Positions 26,077-35,671 of a DNA stretch of 64,000 nucleotides are shown here, in pieces. The notes beneath the pieces were generated by a model, which was given only the letters and a program-made list of their open reading frames with translations, did not search any database and had not been told where the DNA came from. The DNA comes from Paenibacillus_S vulneris (GTDB lineage: Bacteria > Bacillota > Bacilli > Paenibacillales > NBRC-103111). The position numbers and the translations under genes were made by a program. Location of the stretch: assembly GCF_039543185.1 (NCBI RefSeq), contig NZ_BAABJG010000003.1:186001-250000 (forward strand), given 5' to 3'. The stretch's first letter is position 1. Each line of letters opens with the position of its first letter.

Positions 26077-26151
26077 ATGAAGGAAGAAGAAGATGATGCT
26101 TCGTTTGAAATCCTAGCCGAGCGGGTGGAGTTTACGGTTCAGGAAAAATGA
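26077..26151 (+). CDS. Possible 24-residue acidic microprotein or truncated gene
   Basis: A textbook ribosome site AAGGAGGG stands 7-8 bases before the ATG. The frame then runs 24 codons, MKEEEDDASFEILAERVEFT and four more residues, to TGA. It may be a tiny real gene or the 5' stub of a deleted one. Only the translation signal supports it. Confidence 0.3.
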   Translation: MKEEEDDASFEILAERVEFTVQEK

Positions 26152-26280
26152 GTGGTTTCCTTTCCCGAACTTCCCATTACTTACCTCGAGGTTACTAAAT
26201 GGACTTTAATACAGTTCTTGTCACGCATCCTCTGATTAACTATGATTGGATATACATTGACATAGGGCGGAGTGATCACT

Positions 26281-27483
26281 TTGGGTAATGCTGAGGCAAG
26301 TTATCGAATTCCTCTTTTTTGCACCGTGACCCTGCTGTTCTGGTTTTCCATGTATACCTGCGTTCCGATTTTGGCCTCCTATGTGGAGTTTCTGGGGGCT
26401 TCCCACCAGATGGCCGGCTTTATTGTCGGCATGTACGGGCTAAGCCAGATGCTGCTGCGGATTCCCGTGGGAGTGCTTTCCGACCGCTATCATAAGCGCA
26501 AATTGTTTATTCTGTTCGGTCTGCTGTTCTCCGTGTTGGCTGGACTGGGCATTCTAATCACGCAGGAGATTACCTGGATACTCATTCTGAGGGCACTTGC
26601 GGGTGCGGCGGCAGCAACATGGGTCGATTTTACCATTCTGTTCGTAAGCTATTTCAAGAAAGAAGACACTACACGAGCGCTTGGAACGCTGTCCTTCTAT
26701 AATTCGACCGGACAGATGCTCGGTATCCTTCTCGGCGGATGGTTCGCGGACCGGTTCGGGTGGGAGTCCTCCTTCATCATCGGTGCAGCGGTAGGGATGA
26801 TAGGGCTCGTAGGTGCATGGTTTCTGGTTGAAAAGGTGGATAAGCATGCGCAAAAAATTACCTTCGAGGGTGTCCTGGATGTTGCGAAGGATCGGACGCT
26901 GCTTACCGTTTCTTTCTTATCCATTCTGTTTCAGGTACTGACCTTCGCCACAGTTTTCGGCTTCACGCCGGTGTTCGCCCAATCGCTAGGAGCCACCAAG
27001 CTTGATATGGGGCTGCTGACCTTCTTCTCCACGTTTCCAACCGCGTTAGCCGCCTGGTTCGGAGGGAGGCATCTGGCGCAAAAGCTGGGAGAGCGAAACA
27101 CGATCATTGTCGGTTTTATCATCAGCGGGGTGTTTACCGTGGCGATTCCATTCACCCCGTCGCTCTGGGTGCTTATGCTGACGCAAGCTTTGGCCGGCTT
27201 CGGAAGAGGCTTTACTTCTCCTGTGCTGATGTCGTTGAGCATTAAACATATGGATACCGGCAAACGTGCGACGGCAATGGGATTCTACCAGGCGATTTAC
27301 GGCTTGGGAATGTTCGGCGGCCCCATCATCATGGGAGTCGCAGGAGATTGGTTTTCCCTGGAGAACGGCTTCCTGATGGTCGGAGCTCTCGGCTGCGTCA
27401 CTTCCATACTGGCTTACCTGATGCTGAATAGGGCAGGGGCTGGAACAACTGCGCCTCCGCGCACGCATGAAATAGCGAAGTGA
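26281..27483 (+). CDS. MFS transporter (DHA1-like)
   Basis: About 400 residues with 12 predicted membrane helices. The loop 2-3 signature is seen in QMLLRIPVGVLSDRYHKRKL, and the second half repeats the layout. The DHA1-like pattern suggests a drug or small-metabolite exporter driven by protons; the substrate is unknown. The frame opens at GTG 26272, but GGGCGGAG is correctly spaced only for the TTG at 26281, which I prefer. The short extension does not change the topology. It is a single gene, with an insertion-sequence relic after it. Confidence 0.9.
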   Translation: MGNAEASYRIPLFCTVTLLFWFSMYTCVPILASYVEFLGASHQMAGFIVGMYGLSQMLLRIPVGVLSDRYHKRKLFILFGLLFSVLAGLGILITQEITWILILRALAGAAAATWVDFTILFVSYFKKEDTTRALGTLSFYNSTGQMLGILLGGWFADRFGWESSFIIGAAVGMIGLVGAWFLVEKVDKHAQKITFEGVLDVAKDRTLLTVSFLSILFQVLTFATVFGFTPVFAQSLGATKLDMGLLTFFSTFPTALAAWFGGRHLAQKLGERNTIIVGFIISGVFTVAIPFTPSLWVLMLTQALAGFGRGFTSPVLMSLSIKHMDTGKRATAMGFYQAIYGLGMFGGPIIMGVAGDWFSLENGFLMVGALGCVTSILAYLMLNRAGAGTTAPPRTHEIAK

Positions 27484-27504
27484 GGGAAAGGAACTTTAAC
27501 CATT

Positions 27505-27650
27505 TTGAACTGCACCCCATTTGTTAGACACAACTAACAATGGAGGTGCATTTTTTTGCCTAAATTCAGTTTAGATGAGAAATTGAAGGCCACTCAAAGG
27601 TATCAGAATGGTACAGAAGGAGTTAAAAGCATTAGGGAAAAATCATGAAG
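27505..27650 (+). mobile_element. IS3-family (IS150-like) left-end remnant
   Basis: A terminal-repeat-like TTGAACTGCACCCCATTTG is followed by a 30-codon frame from a TTG at 27556, LPKFSLDEKLKATQRYQNGT, which resembles the first residues of IS3-family OrfA helix-turn-helix proteins. The frame stops at 27648 and the rest of the element is missing. It lies between the MFS and marR genes. Confidence 0.55.
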
Positions 27651-27678
27651 TTTTACGTAATGCATTTCTGTTCAAGCT

Positions 27679-28155
27679 TTATCGATAGAAATCAATCAGA
27701 TCTCCAAACAGTCGTTTAATCAATTCAAGCTCTGCTTCGGTGTATTTTTCCAGGAACTCGTACATTCTCTGCTTTTCCTTGGTGTGGAGCTCGTCATGAA
27801 CAGCAAAGATCTTTTTACCGACAGGGGTCAGCCGAAAATATACTTCCTTTTTATTATCGCTGAGCTGGGCCCTTCGTACCCAACCCGCCTTCAATAATTT
27901 ATTGGTGACCTTGGAGGTGTTCCCTTTGCTTAAGTTTAACGCTTCCGCGATCGATGTAACATTAATCGGCTCCCGTTCTCCAATGCATGCAATGGTATGC
28001 AGCTCCGTCATGTTCAGGATTAATTCCACGCCTATATTCTTCCGAATTTCCTCAAGATAAGATCCGGTTATCCATGATTCATATTGCTCTTTTTGCTGAA
28101 GAAACTGAATGAAAAGTTCAAGAATTGCGCTTTTATTTGTCTTGATTGAATCCAT
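27679..28155 (-). CDS. MarR family transcriptional regulator
   Basis: A 158-residue winged-helix regulator. The recognition helix region is INVTSIAEALNLSKGNTSKV and the wing is QLSDNKKEVYFRLTPVGKK. MarR proteins are homodimers that bind palindromes and are released by small ligands. GGAGATAG precedes the ATG. It is divergent from a nitroreductase gene 565 bases away, and the intergenic region holds a 20-bp perfect palindrome that could be its operator. Confidence 0.9.
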   Translation of the reverse strand: MDSIKTNKSAILELFIQFLQQKEQYESWITGSYLEEIRKNIGVELILNMTELHTIACIGEREPINVTSIAEALNLSKGNTSKVTNKLLKAGWVRRAQLSDNKKEVYFRLTPVGKKIFAVHDELHTKEKQRMYEFLEKYTEAELELIKRLFGDLIDFYR

Positions 28156-28720
28156 GATTCAACTATCTCCTCGACTATGCATGTTTGTTTGTTTATTATA
28201 TCATAAGTATTTTCCTGAGAAACAATATGGGATACAGGTACATGGATACGATGATTAAAGCCATACTACCCTGAGAAATTGTCCAGCTCACTGATTGAAA
28301 AAGGGGCCGACAATATGGCAGAGCTGGAGGTTGACACCAAGAAAAGGGGGAGTTACAATGATATTGTTTCATATGAAACAATAAATGAATATGATGTTGA
28401 TTGGCGTATTTTAATCCTTTTGTTTTATATGTTATTTTTTTGTTCATGTGAAACAATTTATTGTGATGAAGGGGATTTATACCGCACGATGTCTATATGG
28501 CACTCATTTGGCCTGGAAAGGTATATTGCCTGGGCAATAACCCTTTCGGAATTGAATCCACTGAAAATGGTAAAGGAAGGCACAGATCGCTGGCGGGGAA
28601 AAGCCGCTGAATAGACCTTTATGTCAGACAAAAAGCGGATTGCGGCGGATATTAAAACACGCTGCCGGCGGATCGGTACAGCCGGCCTGGGCCGCTGATT
28701 GCGAAAGGAGAATGATTGTC
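28156..28720. other. Regulatory-looking intergenic region between marR and the nitroreductase
   Basis: A plus-strand frame of 99-111 codons starts at 28279 or 28315 and ends at 28614, but it is composed oddly, is interrupted by the palindrome and matches no family I know. I do not call it a gene. The region is AT-rich in the middle and contains the palindrome at 28363 and a related half copy, TGTTCATGTGAAACAA, near 28439. Confidence 0.4.
28363..28382. promoter_or_regulatory. 20-bp perfect palindrome, candidate MarR operator
   Basis: ATTGTTTCATATGAAACAAT is a perfect palindrome of the size bound by MarR dimers. A related sequence, TTGTTCATGTGAAACAA, lies about 75 bases downstream. Both are between the divergent marR and nitroreductase genes. 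Assignment to this MarR is inference. Confidence 0.5.
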
Positions 28721-29281
28721 ATGAGTATCGCCAAGACAATTCGGGAGAGAAGAAGCATTCGCACATTTAATCGGAACCCTGTGCCTCGTGAATTGGTGAT
28801 TCAACTGTTGAATGACGCTGTGTGGGCTCCGAATCACGGGCTGCGGGAGCCATGGCGTTTCATTTATGTGGACAGCGACGGCGGCAAGACACGTCTGGTT
28901 GACCTGATTACGTCTGCATCCGGCAACCTTAAGCGGTATCGTCTGCTGCCATCCAAGCTTAAGGAGTTCATGAGAAATAAGATACTTGAAATTCCCGCGC
29001 ATCTGATCGTAGTGATGAAGGAAGAGAAGAACGAGCACAAGCGAAATGAAGATTTTGCCGCAGTTTGCTGCTTCATGCAAAATTTTCAACTTCTTGGCTG
29101 GGAGAACAATCTCGGCATGATATGGTCTACCATCGAGTTCATATTCGATCCCGGGTTTCAGGACGGACTGGGCGTACGGAAAGACGAACGTATCGTAGGT
29201 ATCCTTCACATGGGCTTCTTTGACAAAGCTCCCCGTCCAAAGCCGCGTACACCAGCCGAAAAGAAGCTGACTCTTTGGTAA
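28721..29281 (+). CDS. Nitroreductase family protein
   Basis: A 186-residue FMN-dependent nitroreductase fold protein. FMN phosphate contacts are expected from RERRSIRTF (residues 8-16), followed by DAVWAPNHGLREPWRF and a C-terminal GILHMGFFDKAP. The short length and the pattern place it near YdjA-like members, which reduce nitro or quinone compounds with NAD(P)H. AAAGGAG at 28704 is 10 bases before the ATG at 28721 and only one base before an alternative ATG at 28712, so 28721 is chosen. Confidence 0.9.
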   Translation: MSIAKTIRERRSIRTFNRNPVPRELVIQLLNDAVWAPNHGLREPWRFIYVDSDGGKTRLVDLITSASGNLKRYRLLPSKLKEFMRNKILEIPAHLIVVMKEEKNEHKRNEDFAAVCCFMQNFQLLGWENNLGMIWSTIEFIFDPGFQDGLGVRKDERIVGILHMGFFDKAPRPKPRTPAEKKLTLW

Positions 29282-29363
29282 AAAGCTGTGGACAGTGCGG
29301 GGGGGGGAACGGAAATAGTAGGAGAAGGGAAGATCATGGCGAAGTTGGTGGTAGGTCCAATGC

Positions 29364-29391
29364 ACGGCTGCTGGCAATAACCGGCAGCCGC
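29364..29391. repeat. Isolated hairpin of the cassette-repeat type between convergent genes
   Basis: CGGCTGCTGG (29365-29374) pairs fully with CCGGCAGCCG (29381-29390) around CAATAA, followed by CGTTA. The same stem occurs in the elements at 42427 and 49427. Here the flanking TAACGG/GATAG ends are missing. It may serve as a bidirectional terminator. Confidence 0.5.
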
Positions 29392-29416
29392 GTTAATGCT
29401 CCCACTACCATTTCGT

Positions 29417-31009
29417 TTAACGTTTTGTGTACCGCTCATAGGCAGCCTGCTGGATTTTCAGGACACTGTCCAGACCGATCTTCTCGATATTTTTGACATA
29501 GGCGTCAAATTTGTCAAGCGGTTCGGCTCCCATGATAAATTTGTTCACCATTTCATCCTTGTATGTCGTTATTTCCGCGAATTTGGAATTGAGGACATCG
29601 CGCTCTGCCTGCTTAAAGGAAAGGGCAACCGGATATTTATCCTTGATGAATGGCGTAATCGAATCGCGGATTTTTTCAATCTTTGGCGTTACCATGGCAT
29701 TCTCATAGCGGATGTCCCACTGATAAGCAAATTCGCGGTGGCCGAGTTCGTACATTTTAATCAATGGGGATTTGTTAGGGTCTTTCATGATCAAGTCAGT
29801 GTACTTCGGTTGATTGTTATCCATTGTGTACGTTTCGCCGAGCTTTCCGAAATTCATTGCCAGCTGTCCTTCCTCGCTATAAAACCAATCGTGCATTTTG
29901 GCAAGTTCCACCTTGTACTTGGATTTCGAGCTAATGGCAAAGCCGTTCTTGATTAACGTTTGTTGGCTTTTTGTATATGCGTCCCCAGAGGGGCCTTTAA
30001 GCGGAGGAATGCCAATCATATTGACCTTCGGCTCGGCCTTTGCAACTAATTTCTCCAAATATTCGATGCGCGGAAACGAATCAAATGTAATACCCGATTG
30101 TTGATTCGTGAAGCGCGATTCCCAAACCTTCTGGTCGTTCGTAATGTACTCCTTGTCGATTAAGCCTTCGCGGTACAGCTTCGCGGCGAAAGCGAGCGCA
30201 TCCTTCAGCTTTGGATTCGTATAGGTGTATTTAACCTGGCCGTTCTCAACATAAAAATCCTCCTCGAACGACACGCCGAAAGGCTCGACGAGAGCTAACA
30301 GCCCTTTGAGCTTATTGCGCGTTGTAAACGGGATTTCATCGTTCTTTCCGTTGCCATTCGGGTCCTTTTCCTTAAAAGCCTTCAGCACCTCGTACAATTC
30401 ATCCGTGGTCGTCGGTGCCTTCATACCGACTTTATCCAGCCAGTCCTGCCGGACGATTTGCAAATTGATGGTTTTGACCGCGGAGATTTGCGGGAAGAAG
30501 TAAATGTTGCCGTCATCCGATTTGATGTCTTTTAGGATTTGCGGATTTTTCTCCATAACCTTTTTGAAATTCGGCATATATTGGTCGATCAGCTTGTTAA
30601 GCGGTTCGAAGGCCCCGTTTTCACCGCCCTTATTGAGCAGGTCTGGAGTCGCTTCCATCATATCCGGAAGATCGCCGCCGGCCAAGGTTAAATTAAACTT
30701 CTCGATGTAGTCCTTATCGTCATTGGGGGCTTTTAGCCACTTGAAATACACATTGGTCTTTTCGACGATTGGCTTCATCCACGGCAGATCGTTCGATTCA
30801 ACCGACTCGGTTCTCGGCCGCATATAGACATTGACCTCGATTTTCTTGTCCAGCACTTTACCGCTGACTGCCGTCTGTCCGCTTGGGTCATTCTGGGATT
30901 CTTGAGTTCCTGAAGTCTTCTGATCAGAGCCTCCGGACTGACATCCGGATAGCGTCACGATCAGCGCGATGGCGCTAATTATTCCTTTGGTCCACTTAGA
31001 ATTTGTCAT
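29417..31009 (-). CDS. Extracellular solute-binding lipoprotein (LipO/LplA type)
   Basis: A 530-residue binding protein. The lipobox LSGC gives a lipidated cysteine at residue 23. The size, DMMEATPDLLNKGGENGAF and the EF-hand-like loop DPNGNGKNDEIP are typical of the LplA/LipO group of carbohydrate-binding lipoproteins of Paenibacillaceae. The calcium-type loop often supports ligand binding in this family. GGGAGG precedes the ATG. It is the last gene of a three-gene operon with both permeases. Confidence 0.93.
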   Translation of the reverse strand: MTNSKWTKGIISAIALIVTLSGCQSGGSDQKTSGTQESQNDPSGQTAVSGKVLDKKIEVNVYMRPRTESVESNDLPWMKPIVEKTNVYFKWLKAPNDDKDYIEKFNLTLAGGDLPDMMEATPDLLNKGGENGAFEPLNKLIDQYMPNFKKVMEKNPQILKDIKSDDGNIYFFPQISAVKTINLQIVRQDWLDKVGMKAPTTTDELYEVLKAFKEKDPNGNGKNDEIPFTTRNKLKGLLALVEPFGVSFEEDFYVENGQVKYTYTNPKLKDALAFAAKLYREGLIDKEYITNDQKVWESRFTNQQSGITFDSFPRIEYLEKLVAKAEPKVNMIGIPPLKGPSGDAYTKSQQTLIKNGFAISSKSKYKVELAKMHDWFYSEEGQLAMNFGKLGETYTMDNNQPKYTDLIMKDPNKSPLIKMYELGHREFAYQWDIRYENAMVTPKIEKIRDSITPFIKDKYPVALSFKQAERDVLNSKFAEITTYKDEMVNKFIMGAEPLDKFDAYVKNIEKIGLDSVLKIQQAAYERYTKR

Positions 31010-31066
31010 AGCTGCAAAACCTCCCTTATCCTTTTTATCAGGGACGCAAATCCCGTGATTTCGCGG

Positions 31067-31945
31067 TTAGCCTTTGATCGATCCCATCATGGAGCCCTGC
31101 ACAAAATATTTTTGTATGAACGGATATACGAGTAAGATTGGCAGCGTTGCGACAATCAGTGTCGCGTATTTGATCGATTCGCTGAGCAGATTTTTGTCGT
31201 CATGGACATCTACCATTACTTGATCGGTCTGGTTCTGGATAACGATGTCGCGCAGCAGGATTTGTACCGGAAACAAGTTTTCATCGTTCAAATAAATCAT
31301 TGCGGGGAAAAAGCTATTCCACTGGTTTACGGCATAAAACAGCCCGATGGTTACAAGTGATGGCACCGACAGCGGCAAATATATACGCAGCAGCGTCTGT
31401 ATCGCGGAACATCCGTCGATACGAGCGGCGTCCTCCAGCTCTGCGGGAATTTGCTCGAAAAAAGTGCGCTGGATGAACACGTAAAATGATGCAACAGCAG
31501 TCGGAATAATGATCGCCCATATCGTGTTTCGCATCTCAAGCGCGTTCACGACAAGGTAGGTGGGGATGAGGCCGCCGCTAAAGAGCATCGGTAAAAGGAT
31601 AAAGCCGGTGAGCAAATTTCGCCCGGGAACTTCCTTCTTCGAAAGCGGATAGGCAGCCAGCACCGTAAGAAAGAGGCTCACCGCGGTCCCAAGGACCGTA
31701 TAAACTACGGTATTGAAGTAAGCGCGTCCGAGCATCGGAAATTCGATGACCCTTTTATAAGCTTCCAACTGAAACCCCATCGGAATAATGCCTATTTTTC
31801 CTTGCGAAATATAAATCTGCTCACTGAGTGAAGCGGCAAGAACATATAAGAACGGATATATGGTGATAGCCACGACAAGTCCCAGAAACAGCATATTAAG
31901 CGTGTTGAAGATCAGGCTTCCCCATGTCAAACGGCGCAGCGGCAT
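31067..31945 (-). CDS. ABC transporter permease, LplC/YtcP type
   Basis: A 292-residue inner-membrane permease with six predicted helices. The cytoplasmic EAA loop that docks the ATPase is ELEDAARIDGCSAIQTLLRI. The short form with the C terminus YFVQGSMMGSIKG is typical of LplC/YtcP. No ATPase is encoded nearby; such systems commonly share an MsmX-type ATPase. It lies 12 bases after the LplB-like gene. Confidence 0.94.
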   Translation of the reverse strand: MPLRRLTWGSLIFNTLNMLFLGLVVAITIYPFLYVLAASLSEQIYISQGKIGIIPMGFQLEAYKRVIEFPMLGRAYFNTVVYTVLGTAVSLFLTVLAAYPLSKKEVPGRNLLTGFILLPMLFSGGLIPTYLVVNALEMRNTIWAIIIPTAVASFYVFIQRTFFEQIPAELEDAARIDGCSAIQTLLRIYLPLSVPSLVTIGLFYAVNQWNSFFPAMIYLNDENLFPVQILLRDIVIQNQTDQVMVDVHDDKNLLSESIKYATLIVATLPILLVYPFIQKYFVQGSMMGSIKG

Positions 31946-31957
31946 TGTTTGTCCTCC

Positions 31958-32923
31958 TTACCAAATGCTCGTTTCCGAATATTTGCGTGCCAATCGGTTA
32001 GAGATCATCAAGAGCACCAGCCCCATCACGGACTGGAACAACCCGACGGCGGAAGCAAAGCTGTAATTGGCCTCTAAGATACCCCTCCGGTAAACATAGG
32101 AACCGATCACATCCGCCGTTACATACGTGTTGGGATTGTATAGTAAAATAATGAGCTCATATCCGGTTTCCAGCATGTGTCCAATTTTAAGCAAAAGCAA
32201 AATGATAATCGTTGGTGCGATGCCCGGCAAGGTGACATGCCACATTTGCCTCCAACGGTTCGCCCCGTCGACCTTCGCCGCTTCGTACAACTCTGTATTG
32301 ATTCCTGTTAGCGCGGCAAAGTAGAGGATGGCTGACCAGCCAAGCGTCTTCCACAAATCGATGGAAGTGTAGATCCACCAAAAATACTCCGGCTTCTGAA
32401 GAAAGGCAATCCGCTCTATACCGAACTGAACGAGCAGGTTGTTAATGAGTCCGACGCTCGGAGACAAGAACGTCACGGCCATGCTCGCAACAATGACGGT
32501 GGAGACAAAGTGCGGTAAATAGCTAATGGTCTGAACGGATCTTTTGATGAAGGCGTTGCGCACTTCATTCAATAGTAATGCGAAAACGATCGGAGCCGGA
32601 AACACGAATACCAGGTTCAGCAGATTGATTATCAGCGTATTACGGATCAACCGGGTGAAGTAAATTGAATCGAAGAAATCGATGAAATGCTTGAACCCGG
32701 CAAATGGACTTGCCAAAATGCCTTTGTATACGTTGTAATCCATAAAAGAGATCAAGACAGCCATAATGACGGGAGCATAGCGGAAAATGACATAGTAAAT
32801 GAAAGGGAGCAGAAACATGAGGTAGTAAGGCAGAGCTTTTTTCATCGTTTTTCGCCATTGTGACGGATTGACAGCCGTGGACGGTGCCACGGAATGGGGA
32901 ACAGCGGCTTCGGGCTTAGCCAT
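31958..32923 (-). CDS. ABC transporter permease, LplB/YteP type
   Basis: A 321-residue permease with an N-terminal cytoplasmic stretch and six helices. The EAA motif is ELYEAAKVDGANRWRQMWHV. AAAGGAGG precedes the ATG at 32923, 13 codons inside the longest frame, so that start is chosen. It is the first gene of the importer operon and follows the AraC-type sensor-regulator on the same strand, which is the usual order for these oligosaccharide systems. Confidence 0.94.
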   Translation of the reverse strand: MAKPEAAVPHSVAPSTAVNPSQWRKTMKKALPYYLMFLLPFIYYVIFRYAPVIMAVLISFMDYNVYKGILASPFAGFKHFIDFFDSIYFTRLIRNTLIINLLNLVFVFPAPIVFALLLNEVRNAFIKRSVQTISYLPHFVSTVIVASMAVTFLSPSVGLINNLLVQFGIERIAFLQKPEYFWWIYTSIDLWKTLGWSAILYFAALTGINTELYEAAKVDGANRWRQMWHVTLPGIAPTIIILLLLKIGHMLETGYELIILLYNPNTYVTADVIGSYVYRRGILEANYSFASAVGLFQSVMGLVLLMISNRLARKYSETSIW

Positions 32924-33151
32924 CGAACGAAACGCCTCCTTTCGGTAAATGGATGTTATCAAGTGAGTAATTTCAATTTCGTGTCCATAATGTAACCGTT
33001 CACAAACGATTTTTCCATCTCCGATTATTTAGAACCATCCTCATTTTTTATGATAATAGGGGCGATTTGTTTGGATTTATAGGCTAATCTTGGGGGGGAT
33101 CCGATAGACGGATTAATTGGTTCGCTTTCGAGTCTAGCCGGGAAAACATGC

Positions 33152-33197
33152 AAAAAAAATGGCCGGCCCCGTCGTTTCTTAAAGATGAGGGCCGGCT
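33152..33197 (-). terminator. Terminator after the AraC-type sensor gene
   Basis: On the minus strand GCCGGCCC pairs with GGGCCGGC around a loop of about 20 bases, followed by a run of eight T. It separates the regulator from the importer operon. Confidence 0.85.
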
Positions 33198-33249
33198 AAG
33201 TGAGATTCAAGTGATAGCTCAGGTTGAGACCTGCATACGATGGACCCCT

Positions 33250-35589
33250 TCACTGACGGAACTGTCCTGGCGTGACGCCTTCATGACGTTTGAATACACG
33301 GATAAACGTGTTGGAGCTCGTAAAGCCGACCCGCTCTGATATATCCGCCACAGAGTGGTTCGTGGTCTGCAGCAGCAGCTTGGCCTGCTCGATCCGCTTC
33401 GAGTTGACGTAATCGACGAAGCTCATGCCCGTGATATCTTTAAAAATGCTGCTTAAATACGATGAGGATAATCCAAGTGCTTCTCCCACGACCGCTAGGG
33501 ACAAGTCCCGGTGGTAATTGGTCCTAACAAACTGTTCAACCTTCCCGAGCAGCTGGGTGTATTGGCCTTGTTTCTTACCTTGAATCCATTCACCGATGAT
33601 TCGGAATGCCTCTTCAATGCACTGCTTTTTGTTCTCAACGCCAGGCTGTAAGTCGAGTTCACGGTATAAACTGAAGGAACGGCCGAATATTTCCTCCGTA
33701 GTGGAACCGATTTCATAAATCGTCCGGACAGCAGTCCCGGCAAGCGCGTGAAACAAATGGTGAACAATTTCCGGAGTTGGAGGGGCACTCTCCAGATTAT
33801 CCTTCCACAACACTTGCAGAAGCTCTGATAGCGTTGTTGTGCTGCCAGTTTTCACTGCATTGATGATTCTTTTCTCCGTATCAAAGGAATACATGTAAGA
33901 ACGGTCGGGTAGTTTGCTTACTTCATCCACGTAGATGACGCTGCCTTGTCCCTTGACTAGTTTGTATTCCAGCGCGGTCAACGCATCCACATAGGAAAAC
34001 GGTACATCCTCCACCCGCTTGTATACATTGCCTATGCCGATAGTAAAGGTCCGCCCGTGCTCCCGTACGAAAAATTTGGTCACGCGGCATATCAAATCGC
34101 TGATCAGCTCCGGGTTCGGATTCCGGGAATCGAGATTGACGACAGTGACGATTTTATTGACACGCTTTTTAATCGATTTGACTGCAAAACGCGGCAGTTC
34201 TGCGTCGGTTTTTACAGCCATTTGATCAATCATGCTTATGATATCGGGCTCATGGGGACTGAGCTGCTCGTCGACGGAAAAATCCACCGTCTCAAACACG
34301 ATGATCTGGTACGCATCGTAGACGAAGGGAAGCTGAAGCTTCTCTACAGCCTCGGCCATTTTCTCTGAGGAAACCCGGCCTTCTATCAAATCATATAAGA
34401 TCTTTTGCTGCAGCGCAGGCAGATTTTTCTCGAATTCGCCCTTCAACTGATGGTTCTCGAAGTATACGTAATTGATGATCCTGTCAATAAATCCGAGTTC
34501 ATCCTCCTTACGAATGCCCGGCAATTCGTCCTTTTTACGTTCGAACAAATTCATATAAGCTATGATATTGTAAATTGGCCGGTACATCCGTTCCGTCAAA
34601 AAATAGGAGATAATAACACCGACTGCGAGGCAAAGTACGGCAGCAAATAGCGTGAACTGCCTGAATTTGTTCGCTTTTTCCGTAATAAATGCGGTTGGCA
34701 CCGCACTAATGTAAGTCCACCCATTGACATAAGACGAGGTGAATACGATCTGGTAGCTTTCGCCGGAGATTTTTTCCTCAAGATACCCTTCTCGAGTTCC
34801 TTGGGCTTTCACTTTATCCGCAATAATCCCTTTGACGGAATAGATCCGCTGATCATGCTCGGAGCGGACGGAGCTGTTGATCACAAGCTGGCCCGATGCG
34901 TCTATGGCGTAAATAAATGCAGGGTACGGGTCGCTAATGCTTTGCAGCATATTTGCCAGGTCTTCGGTTTTGACGTTCATGTACAATATCCCGGTTGGAG
35001 ATGCTTCACTGAGCGGAACGGTTCGTGCAAACGTAATTACGGACTGAGAAGCATCGGAAGAAACGACGTCGAACCGCCCCATGAACGTGTAGCCGAAATG
35101 CCCCGTCTCTATTTTTCGCCAGCCTATTTCAGGCTTGGTAGTATAAAGTTGGCTGTAGAAATAGTCCGAATTGTATTTGGATTCGTGGTTGAGGACAACA
35201 GGGTACCGGTAAGGCTGCAGCCATATATCGGCGATCAGCGGGTTGGCGAGTTTGACGCTTTTCAAATATTGTATAACATCCAGAAACAGCATCTGATCGA
35301 GGTTCCATGTCTGCTCAGACAAATAGAGGGCGCGGCGGATTGGACCTTGCAGTGAAACCTGGAAAGATAAGACGTCCCACGATTCGATTGCCCGATCGAT
35401 GTTATTTCGCGCCTGTTCAATATATTTATTATTGGAGGTGACCACTTCTTCAATCAGCAGGGAAGATGATTTGGAATAAGAGACGTAGCCAAAGATGAGG
35501 ATGGTGGAGATGATAAATGCATTAAACATAACAAGCATTTTGACAAAAATGCTTTTATGCTTAAATGTTTTTAAGCTTTGTGGGAACAT
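33250..35589 (-). CDS. Membrane-bound AraC family regulator (sensor-regulator fusion)
   Basis: A 779-residue one-component regulator. A membrane helix near residues 17-37 and another near residues 295-318 enclose an extracellular Cache-like domain of about 250 residues. After a HAMP-like stretch and a YesN/GGDEF-like region comes the AraC double helix-turn-helix: VVGEALGLSSSYLSSIFKDI and VADISERVGFTSSNTFIRVF. Such proteins sense a sugar outside and drive the linked importer operon. AGGAGG precedes the ATG at 35589; the frame extends 14 codons more without a site. A candidate cre lies 83 bases upstream. Confidence 0.9.
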   Translation of the reverse strand: MFPQSLKTFKHKSIFVKMLVMFNAFIISTILIFGYVSYSKSSSLLIEEVVTSNNKYIEQARNNIDRAIESWDVLSFQVSLQGPIRRALYLSEQTWNLDQMLFLDVIQYLKSVKLANPLIADIWLQPYRYPVVLNHESKYNSDYFYSQLYTTKPEIGWRKIETGHFGYTFMGRFDVVSSDASQSVITFARTVPLSEASPTGILYMNVKTEDLANMLQSISDPYPAFIYAIDASGQLVINSSVRSEHDQRIYSVKGIIADKVKAQGTREGYLEEKISGESYQIVFTSSYVNGWTYISAVPTAFITEKANKFRQFTLFAAVLCLAVGVIISYFLTERMYRPIYNIIAYMNLFERKKDELPGIRKEDELGFIDRIINYVYFENHQLKGEFEKNLPALQQKILYDLIEGRVSSEKMAEAVEKLQLPFVYDAYQIIVFETVDFSVDEQLSPHEPDIISMIDQMAVKTDAELPRFAVKSIKKRVNKIVTVVNLDSRNPNPELISDLICRVTKFFVREHGRTFTIGIGNVYKRVEDVPFSYVDALTALEYKLVKGQGSVIYVDEVSKLPDRSYMYSFDTEKRIINAVKTGSTTTLSELLQVLWKDNLESAPPTPEIVHHLFHALAGTAVRTIYEIGSTTEEIFGRSFSLYRELDLQPGVENKKQCIEEAFRIIGEWIQGKKQGQYTQLLGKVEQFVRTNYHRDLSLAVVGEALGLSSSYLSSIFKDITGMSFVDYVNSKRIEQAKLLLQTTNHSVADISERVGFTSSNTFIRVFKRHEGVTPGQFRQ

Positions 35590-35671
35590 GCTCGTGGACA
35601 ACCTCCTACAAACCGGATGGAGACGTACCATTACTTAATCTACCAATCATTGTAGGGCACCAGTCAGTTTA

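Noticed and set aside
28279..28614. Plus-strand frame of 111 codons between marR and the nitroreductase gene
   Set aside because: Odd composition, weak start signals and a palindrome in its middle; no family recognised. Treated as intergenic.
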